Of a stretch of DNA of 64,000 bases, positions 43,603-64,000 are shown piece after piece. Location of the stretch: contig JACJDG010000003.1 of the NCBI GenBank assembly GCA_016432725.1, forward strand, positions 744,001 through 808,000, read 5' to 3'. The notes beneath the pieces were generated by a model. That model was not told where the DNA came from. It ran no database searches and saw nothing but the letters and a program-made list of their open reading frames with translations. Both the position numbers and the translations under genes were made by a program. How positions within the stretch are numbered: the first letter of the stretch is position 1; every line of letters begins with the position of its first letter. This stretch comes from Streptomyces sp. DHE7-1 (lineage in GTDB: Bacteria > Actinomycetota > Actinomycetes > Streptomycetales > Streptomycetaceae).

Positions 43603-45251
43603 ATGCTGGCCAAGCTGTCCACCCGGCCCGCCGTGCGGAAGTGCGCGGGCGCGGGCGCGCTGACCCTGACACTGCTCGGGTCCGGGCTGCCCGCGGCGGC
43701 GGCCGACGAGCCGCGGCCCGGCCTCGCACGCTTCTACGGGCAGAAGGTGGCGTGGGCGGCCTGCGAGGGCGCGGACATGCCCGGGACCTCCAGTGCGGGA
43801 AGGTCACCGTCCCGCTCGACTACGCACACCCCGGCGCCGGCACGCTCGACCTGGCACTGGCCCGCTACACGGCCACGGGCCGGTCGCGGGGCTCGGTGCT
43901 GCTGAACTTCGGCGGCCCCGGCGGCTCCGGAGTGCGTGAACTGGCGGTGGGCGGCAAACCGTTCATGGGCCTGACGAACGGCTACGACGTGGTCACCTTC
44001 GATCCGCGCGGCGTCGGCCGGTCCTCCCCCGTGAGCTGCGGCGAGGGCGGCGACCAGACCTCGGTGGCGACGGGCCAGAACCTGGACATCACCCGGCCCC
44101 TGCCCCTGCTGAAGCGGTTGAGGCAGGCCGCCGACCAGTGCGCCCGGAACTCCGGCCCGGTTCTGCGGCACATAGGCACCGTGGACGCCGCCCGCGACCT
44201 GGACGTCATACGCCAGGCCCTGGGCGACAAGAAGCTCAACTACCTGGGCTTCTCCTACGGCACGCGGCTCGGCGCGGTGTACGCGGCGCAGTTCCCGCAC
44301 AGGGTCGGCCGGATGACCCTGGACGGTGTCGACACCCTGACCGAACCCCTGTCCGAACAGGGCGTCGCGGGAGCGGAGGGACTCCAGACGGCTCTGGACG
44401 ATTTCCTGGACTGGTGTACGACGGACATCGCCTGCCCGTTCGGGCGGGACCGGCGCCTGGCCGGGAGCCAGGTCGTCCGTCTGGTGCGCTCGCTCGACGC
44501 GGACCCGGTGCCCACGGACTTCGGCGGCGCCTTCTCCGGGCAGGACCTGGCGGGCGCCATCGGGTCCGCCCTCTACAGCGAGGAACTGTGGCCCACCCTG
44601 GAGCGGGCGCTCGCGTCGCTGGTCGACGACGGCGACACCCGGGGCGTGCTCAGCTTCTCCGCCGGCGCCTTCTGGCCGGGCGGCGGCTTCACCCCGCCCC
44701 TCCGGCGGCCCGCACCGGTCCAGGGGACCGCGGTGGCCGGGAGGAGCGGCGGGCTCGTGGACGCCGGCGACGTCCCGGCCGACAACCTGCCGGCCGCCCT
44801 GGTGGCGATCAACTGCGCGGACGACCCCGACCGGCCCTCCGACGCACAGCTCACCAGGGACCTGGAGGACCTGCGCGCCGCCTACGACCAGGCCTCACCG
44901 GTCTTCGGCCGGTTCAAGCTGACCCAGCTCCTCATGTGCTACGGCCGCCCCAAGGGCACGGACTTCATCCGGGACCGGGTCAAGGACGTCGACACACCCG
45001 GGATGCTGCTGGTCGGGACACGCGGTGACCCGGCGACGCCGTACCGCTGGACCGAGGAGACCGCCCGGCGGCTCGGCACGTCGGCCGTCGTGCTGGACAA
45101 CAAGGGCGACGGGCACACCGGCTACGGGTCGTCCAAGTGCGTGCACCGCAAGGTCGACGACTTCCTGCTGTACGGCTCCCTGCCCGCCGACGGCAGTTCC
45201 TGCCCGGCGGACCGCAAGGGCTGGAGCCCCACGTTCGGGACCGTCCACTGA
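43603..45251 (+). CDS. Secreted alpha/beta hydrolase, tripeptidyl aminopeptidase-like (frameshifted)
   Basis: About 549 residues of the Streptomyces TAP family of exported serine peptidases. The signal peptide (ALTLTLLGSGLPAAAADEPR) and FYGQKVAWAACEGADMPGT lie in one frame. One added C at 43788 joins them to LQCGKVTVPLDYAHPGAGTL. The hydrolase shows NFGGPGGSGV (oxyanion), the nucleophile in GFSYGTRLG, Asp in VGTRGDPATPYRW and His in GDGHTGYGSSKC. Four or more Cys in the mature part probably form disulfides. The start is ATG 43603 after GGGAGG. It could remove tripeptides from secreted proteins. Confidence 0.85.
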
Positions 45252-45382
45252 CGACGGGCGTGGAGCGAACGGGTGACAGGGGCGAGCGCGGCGCAACCTC
45301 CCGGCCGCCGGGACCGTCACATCCCACGAGGCGTGCCCCGGCCCGCCGTACCCGCACCCGACCATGACAGGGGGAACCCGCC

Positions 45383-45904
45383 ATGCGCATCCGAGCCGCC
45401 GTCGCCGTACCCGTCGTCTGCGCCGCCCTGACGCTGCTGGGCACCGCGCCGCAGAGCCAGGCCGCCACCCGGCAGGCCGGGCCCGCCCGCTGCGCGGAAC
45501 GGGCCCTGACCGTTCGGGCGAAGGCCGCGTCCGCCGACCCCTCCGTGCTGCATGTCTCCGTGACCAATCGCGGGGGCCGCACCTGCGTGGTCGACCGGGT
45601 GCCCACGATCACGTTCGGCGACCTGGACGGGGCCGCGCTGCCGGTGCCCTCGGGTGGCAGCGGCACGTACGCGCTCAAGGCGGGCCGGACGGCGTACGCG
45701 GCCGTGCGCACGATCGCCGATCTCGCCGATCCCGAGGCCCGGCGCACGGGCTCGGTCACGGTGGCCGCGTCGGCCTCGCAGTGGGGCCGCACCTTCACCG
45801 CGGCCCGGCTCGGCACCGGCAGCGAGGTGCTGGTGTGGGAGCCGGTGACGACGTGGTGGCAGCCGACGGCGGCGGCCGCGGACCGGGCTCTCGGCGTCGG
45901 CTGA
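45383..45904 (+). CDS. Secreted DUF4232 protein
   Basis: A 173-residue exported protein. The signal peptide (AAVAVPVVCAALTLLGTAPQ, cut after SQA) leads to a DUF4232-like immunoglobulin fold: VLHVSVTNRGGRTCVVDRVP, then YALKAGRTAYAAVRT, then FTAARLGTGSEVLVW. Two Cys near mature residues 11 and 41 (ARCAER, RTCVVD) probably form the family's disulfide. Function unknown. The ATG at 45383 follows GGGGGAACCCGCC. It may be transcribed with the peptidase upstream. Confidence 0.8.
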   Translation: MRIRAAVAVPVVCAALTLLGTAPQSQAATRQAGPARCAERALTVRAKAASADPSVLHVSVTNRGGRTCVVDRVPTITFGDLDGAALPVPSGGSGTYALKAGRTAYAAVRTIADLADPEARRTGSVTVAASASQWGRTFTAARLGTGSEVLVWEPVTTWWQPTAAAADRALGVG

Positions 45905-45941
45905 GGCCCGCTCCGGGCACGCGGACGCTCCGGGGCCGGCG

Positions 45942-46790
45942 TCACACCCGCCTGGCCGCCTCGGGCTTCGGCGGCTGCGCCGTCCCCTCGGGCTCCGGGG
46001 CGTCCCCGGGCTGCTCGGGCCCGGTCAGGAACCGGTCGAGGGCCGCGGTCAGTTCGGCCGGCTTCTCCACGGGCAGTTCGTGGCCCGCGTCGATGATGCG
46101 GACGACCGCGTCCGGGTAGGCCTTGGCCAGCCGCAGCATCTGCCGGACGGGAAGCTGGATGTCGTGGTAGCCGTGCACCATCAGGGTGGGGGTCCTGATC
46201 TCGCCGGCCCGGTCGAGGACGTCGAAGGCGCGCATGGCGCCGTACAGCGTCATGACGACCTCGCGCGGCGTCTCCCCGGAGGCGCGGATGTACTCGCGGA
46301 CCTCCTCGCGCGGATGGCCCGGGGCGAAGGCCCGCTGGATGTTGGCCGCGATGAACAGCTTGTACGGCGCCAGCGTGGACGCCGCCATGAGCAGTCCCCG
46401 GCCGCGGCTGTAGGTCATCCGGCCGATGGAGTTGACCAGCACCATCCGCTCCACCCGCTCGGGGTGGGACAGGGCGATGGTCTGGGAGATCATCCCGCCC
46501 ATGGAGTGGCCCACCGGCACGAACCGCTCGACCCCGAGGTGGTCGAGGAGCGTCAGGACGTCCGCCGCCAGCTCCGCGACCGTCCGCACCCCGGCCCCGG
46601 TGCTCTCCCCGTGGCCGCGCAGGTCCAGCCGGATCACCCGCCGGCCCGCCGAGAAGTGCGCCATCTGGTGGTCCCAGCGGTGCCGGTTCGCCGTCCAGCC
46701 GTGCACGAAGACCAGGGGCACCGCCGCGCCGTCGCGGGGGCCCTCGTCGTCGTACGTCAGTACGGCACCGGCGACGTCGAGCTGCGGCAT
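45942..46790 (-). CDS. Alpha/beta fold hydrolase
   Basis: A 282-residue cytoplasmic hydrolase. Motifs are VFVHGWTANRHRWD (oxyanion region), the nucleophile elbow PVGHSMGGMISQ, the acid in VHGYHDIQLPV and the His in DAGHELPVEKP. The lid region (YSRGRGLLMAASTLAPYKLF) is moderately hydrophobic. Substrate unknown. The start is ATG 46790. It lies 97 bases beyond the last gene of the PKS operon and on the same strand, so it may belong to the polyketide cluster or be its border. Confidence 0.85.
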   Translation of the reverse strand: MPQLDVAGAVLTYDDEGPRDGAAVPLVFVHGWTANRHRWDHQMAHFSAGRRVIRLDLRGHGESTGAGVRTVAELAADVLTLLDHLGVERFVPVGHSMGGMISQTIALSHPERVERMVLVNSIGRMTYSRGRGLLMAASTLAPYKLFIAANIQRAFAPGHPREEVREYIRASGETPREVVMTLYGAMRAFDVLDRAGEIRTPTLMVHGYHDIQLPVRQMLRLAKAYPDAVVRIIDAGHELPVEKPAELTAALDRFLTGPEQPGDAPEPEGTAQPPKPEAARRV

Positions 46791-46887
46791 GGGGGCCTCC
46801 TGGGGTGCGGTGCGGGGCGAGTCCGGTTACTGACGGGTACGGTAACCGGCGGTGCCACCCGCCGTCACCGGCCTCCGGAGATGATTC

Positions 46888-48026
46888 TCAGCGGTGCGCG
46901 CCGAGGAACTCCAGGATGTACCCGAAGACGTCCAGCGCCGCGCCGCGGCCCAGGAACGGGTCGAGGTGACCGTAGCCGGGGATCTCGGTGTACGACACGT
47001 CGAGCTGCGGCTGCCGGCGGGACAGCACCTCGTGGCAGAGCTTCTGCGAGTCCAGCCACAGACCGTTCTCGCTGCCCGAGAGCAGCAGGACCGGGGTGTC
47101 GATGCGGCCGGCGGCGTCCAGCGCGTTGGGCGGCAGGGCCCGGTAGCGGTGGTCGGTGTCGTGCCAGCGGACGACGGTGCGGGCCAGCTCGATCCGGCGC
47201 AGATGGGGCAGGATCCACAGCGGGGCGGGGCCGAGCAGTTCGGCGAGCCGGTCGTGGGTGGCCGGGTCGAGGTTCTCGTGGACGAAGAGGGAGGCGCCGG
47301 TGCCCCAGGCCGAGTTGTGCAGGATCTGGCAGGTCGGGTCCGGACAGGCCGCCTTGCGGGAGGCGAGCGCGAACAGCGGGGTGTACTTCGACCACAGGCC
47401 CACCTTGCGGATGTCGACCGGGATGTGGTCGATCCGGGTCTTCAGCAGCTCCCCCGCCACGGACATCCGCAACGAGGTCCGCCCGGCCAGCTTCGGCGTG
47501 AGGAAGACACCCTGGGACACCACCCCGGCCAGGCCCGGGACCAGACCGGCCGCCATGCTCATCGACAGGGTGAGCGAGCCGATGCAGTGCGCGACCACGA
47601 ACAGCGGCCGGTCGCCGACGCGTTCACGGACGCGGGCGACGGCTTCGGGGATGTCGTACAGGGCCACGTCGTCGTACGTGTACCGGCCCCCGTCTCGTTG
47701 TACGGGAGCCTGCCGCTGCCCCGCCAGTCGAGCAGCCAGGGCTCGTACCCCTCGTCGAGCAGGACGTCGACGAGGTTGCGGGTCTCGGGCAGCAGGAACA
47801 TGTCGGCGGAGGCGGTGTGCCCGTGCAGCAGGAGCACGGCGGGGCGGCCGGGGTCGCCCGGGCCGATCCGGGTCAGGCCCAGGCGGACGCCGTCGCGGGT
47901 GCGGAACGGGACCTCCTCGACGTGGGCCGGGTCCAGTCGGTGGCGCAGGGGGCGCGGTGCCACGCCGGTGCGGACCCTACGCAGCGCCGGACGGGTCGCC
48001 TTGGCGGGGGTGGTCCTGAAGATCAT
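46888..48026 (-). CDS. Alpha/beta hydrolase with Cys nucleophile (PHA-synthase-like elbow; frameshifted)
   Basis: About 380 residues. The N-terminal part (EVPFRTRDGVRLGLTRI, VLLLHGHTASADMFLLPE, EPWLLDWRGSGRLPYNETG) joins ALYDIPEAVARVRERVG when one G is added near 47685. The nucleophile elbow reads VVAHCIGSLTLSM, with Cys in place of Ser, as in PHA synthases (GxCxG). The acid is probably in LLLSGSENGLWLDSQ and the His in YGHLDPFLG. It overlaps the ACP-reductase gene by ATGA, so it belongs to the PKS operon. It may release, transesterify or condense the polyketide. Confidence 0.8.
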
Positions 48027-50529
48027 CGGTTGTGCTCCGTGAGGGTCGGGGTCCGGCGCAGGTCGAGCAGGTCGGCGGCGGCCCGGGCGAACGGGGCGAC
48101 CAGGCCGCGGCCCATCTCCAGCCCGAACCAGGCGAGCCAGGTGAGCTTGGCGGCGCGCTTCTCCTGGCCGGTCAGGCGCGGGTCGACACGGATGCCGTCG
48201 ATCTGGTCGCGGACGTAGGAGTCGGCGGGCACGACGACCTCGCCGAGCAGGCTCGCCGCCTCGCCCTCGCGGCCGATCTCCACGGTGAGCGCCCGGGTCT
48301 GCCGCCACAGGTCCCGGCGGGCGCGCGCGTACTTGCGGCCCTCGAGCCACCACCGTCCGCCGTCGGCGTCCCGCAACTTGAGCCGGTAGCGAAGCAGTTG
48401 GTGCCGCATGCCGTGCTGCTGCGGAATGCCCTCCTCGGGGCGCACCCACAGGTCTCCGCGCACCACGGTGAGCGGTTCGGGGTGCAGCGCCGGGCAGGTC
48501 ACCTGTCCGGTGACGTCCACCCGGCGCTCCCTCACCAGCTGGTACATGCTCGCGATGGACAGGGTGAGCGCCATCGAGCAGGGGGCCGAGGCGGCGGCGC
48601 CGACCGGCCCGACGGTGCCCTCGGTGGTCTCGGAGAACCAGAGGTAGGGCTGGTCGTCCTTGTGCGGCAGCCGGGCGAGGCCGTCGCCGGCGAGCTTCTC
48701 GAAGGTCTTCAGCTGGGCCTGGGCGTCGTAGCGGGCGGCGGGGGCGAGGCCGAGCGCGGCGACCAGGGCGTCGGTGCGCGCGGCCTCGGCGGCCGGGCCC
48801 TGCAGGGTGGCCTCGCACAGCTTGAGGGCGGTGGGGCTCCGCAGCACCCGGGACAGGAAGCCGAGTTCGGCTATGGGCTCGGCCTCCAGGCGGGCGAGGG
48901 TGCCGGCACGCCACTCGTCCCAGTCCTGGACGCGTACGTGCATGCCGCCGAAGGCCATGTCCCGTACGACGTCGTCGAGGGTGTTGGGCACGCCGGTGAG
49001 GTTGTAGTCGAAGCCCCACGCGTCGGGTTCGCAGATCGCGGCGACGGCGACCCGGCTGACCCAGTCCACCGGGGCGGCGTTGAGGTGGCGGAACGCCGGC
49101 ACGGTGCGGAAGCGGCCGAAGGCGGAGATCAGGCCGCTGCTGAGGTCCTGCGGGTTGTAGGCGCCGGTCTTCGTGTGGCCGCCGATGCCGCCGGGGCGGA
49201 GCGCGGTGACGACGAGGCCGTGGTCGCGGGCCCGGCGCAGGGCGACCTCGGCGGCCCACTTGGACTGGTCGTAGCCGGAGACGAGCCGGTCGATGTGGGC
49301 GAGCGGGTCGTCCTCGCCCATCGAGGTGATGCCCACCTCGTTGAACACCGCGATCGAGGAGATGTGGTGCAGCGGTTTGGGCCGGCCGGTCGCGGCGAGC
49401 TCGGCGAGGGTGAGGGCGCCGAGGACGTTGCTGCCGCGCAGCGACGGGTAGCCGCGCAGGAAGTCCACGGCGGCCGCGACGCCGACGACGCTGTCGAGTT
49501 CGTGGGCGAGGGTGTGCCACCGCTCGTCGGTGAGGCCGAGCCGCGGGCGGCGGATGTCGCCGGGCAGCACGGTGATCCGGCGGCGGACCTCGGACGACCA
49601 GGGCAGGCGGTAGCCGCGAAGTTGGTCGCCGAGCCGTGCGGTGGCGGCCGCCTCGTCGTCCGCGCGGACCAGGCAGTACACATGGGCGTCGCTGTGCCGC
49701 AGCAGGTCGAGCAGCATGTGGCTGCCGAGGAAGCCGGTGGCGCCGGTCAGCAGGATCCGGCGGGGCGGCACCGGCTCGGGCACGTCCGTGAACGGCAGCC
49801 GGTCGGCGAGGGCGAGGTCGGCGAGTATGTGCTGGAGGTCCTCCGGACGGGCGCGGGAGTGGCGGTCGCCGTCGGTGCGGTGCGGGGTGCCGGGCACGGC
49901 GGGCGGGGTCCGGGGGCCGGAACGGGGAGGGTGCCGGGCGCCGTCGTCGGTACGGGAACGGCGGGCGGGGCGGCCGCGTGGGCCGGAGCCACGGAGGGGG
50001 CTCCCGCGGCGCCGGGTGTCCCGCCGGTGGCCGGTGCGGTGCGGGCGGACCCGGCGGCGGCCGGGGCCGGCCCCGGCCGCGACGTGCGGGACGCCTCGGC
50101 GGCGGACCCCGCACCCGGCGCAGCCGTCTCCGGCGCCGCTTCGGCGGCTGCGGGGTGCGCCGCCGGTGCGGCGCCCAGCAGCGGCAGCCAGCGGCGGGCC
50201 AGGCTGCTCGGGCGGGCGTCGGCGAAGACCTCGTCGAGGTCCACCTCGATGCCCAGTTCGCCCTCGAGTTCGGCGATGAGTTCCACCGCGTCCACGCTGG
50301 TGCCGCCGGCGTCGAAGAAGTCGGCGTCGGGGTCCAGCCGGCCGGCGGGCAGATGACGGCCGGCCGCGGCGGCGACGGTGGCGGTGAGGCCGTCCAGATC
50401 CGGCGCCGGGGCCGGCGCGGGCTCGGCCCCGCCGCCCGCCGCCCGCACCCTGGCCAGCAGTTCGGACACGCCGAGTCCGCCGCCGCCCCGCTCGATCGAC
50501 TCGGCGATCGCCTCGTTCACGTCACGCAT
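48023..50529 (-). CDS. ACP-thioester reductase protein (frameshifted)
   Basis: About 835 residues after one added C near 49910. Residues 35-105 are a carrier protein with the phosphopantetheine Ser in DADFFDAGGTSVDAVELIAE. A 100-residue Ala/Pro linker follows. The reductase domain has RRILLTGATGFLGSHMLLDL, HISSIAVFNEVG and the catalytic GYDQSKWAAEVAL. The last 230 residues (SMALTLSIASMYQLV, then QLLRYRLKLRDADGGRWWLE) resemble a module otherwise fused to large GMC oxidoreductases; that is from memory. A reading as two genes (start 49897) is possible. It lies 33 bases after the PKS stop. Confidence 0.8.
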
Positions 50530-50562
50530 GAGAGCCCTTCGCGTTGTGCTTGGTCTTGTCGC

Positions 50563-64000
<13,438 letters not shown>

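Noticed and set aside
48032..50356. Long forward frames over the ACP-reductase and PKS genes.
   Set aside because: These are antisense shadows without motifs, as is common opposite high-GC genes.

Overview
The window reads as a chromosomal segment of a Streptomyces (or very close actinomycete). GC is very high, GTG starts and ATGA overlaps between genes are common, and the gene set includes several Streptomyces hallmarks: a long chaplin with a sortase signal, a melC1-melC2 tyrosinase operon, a SigB-family stress sigma factor, a gas vesicle (gvp) cluster, a DUF6777 protein and a modular type I PKS. I see no rRNA, tRNA, CRISPR array, IS element or phage genes.

Layout. 1-4 kb: a cut-off aldo/keto reductase, a TetR-MFS pair behind a four-half-site palindromic operator, and an FAD monooxygenase. 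4.3-9 kb: tyrosinase, RNase HI, two VOC proteins and an epoxide hydrolase. 9-11.3 kb: a ClgR-like regulator, a SigB-type sigma factor with two SigB-type promoters of its own, and an ATP-binding anti-sigma-like protein. 11.4-18.1 kb: a DUF6777 protein, a very hydrophobic membrane protein and an operon of FHA-FHA-ABC exporter, SH3-like protein and Ser/Thr kinase, recalling mycobacterial Rv1747/PknF. 18-31.7 kb: mostly single metabolic and regulatory genes (aldo/keto reductases, LysR, adenosine deaminase, a BlaI/M56 pair, photolyase, an APC permease). 32-34.7 kb: an exo-beta-glucosaminidase gene. 34.8-38.6 kb: gvpO-A-F-G-J-L-S-K. 38.7-46.8 kb: secreted and cell-surface proteins, two GNAT proteins, the chaplin, a secreted peptidase and a hydrolase. 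46.9-64 kb: the distal end of a polyketide cluster.

The polyketide end is the most unusual part. The PKS carries KS-AT-DH-KR-ACP, then KS-AT-DH-KR-ACP, then an NRPS-type condensation domain and a C-terminal FkbH domain. Behind it comes a separate ACP fused to a thioester reductase, then an alpha/beta hydrolase with cysteine where the nucleophilic serine normally sits. A working model is that FkbH loads a glyceryl unit on the stand-alone ACP, the C domain esterifies the polyketide with it, and the reductase and/or the Cys hydrolase release the product.

Caution on quality. About 24 coding frames are interrupted, and every break is repaired by adding one C or G beside a short C/G run. This looks like systematic homopolymer under-calling rather than decay, so I annotate the affected genes as single CDSs spanning the breaks.
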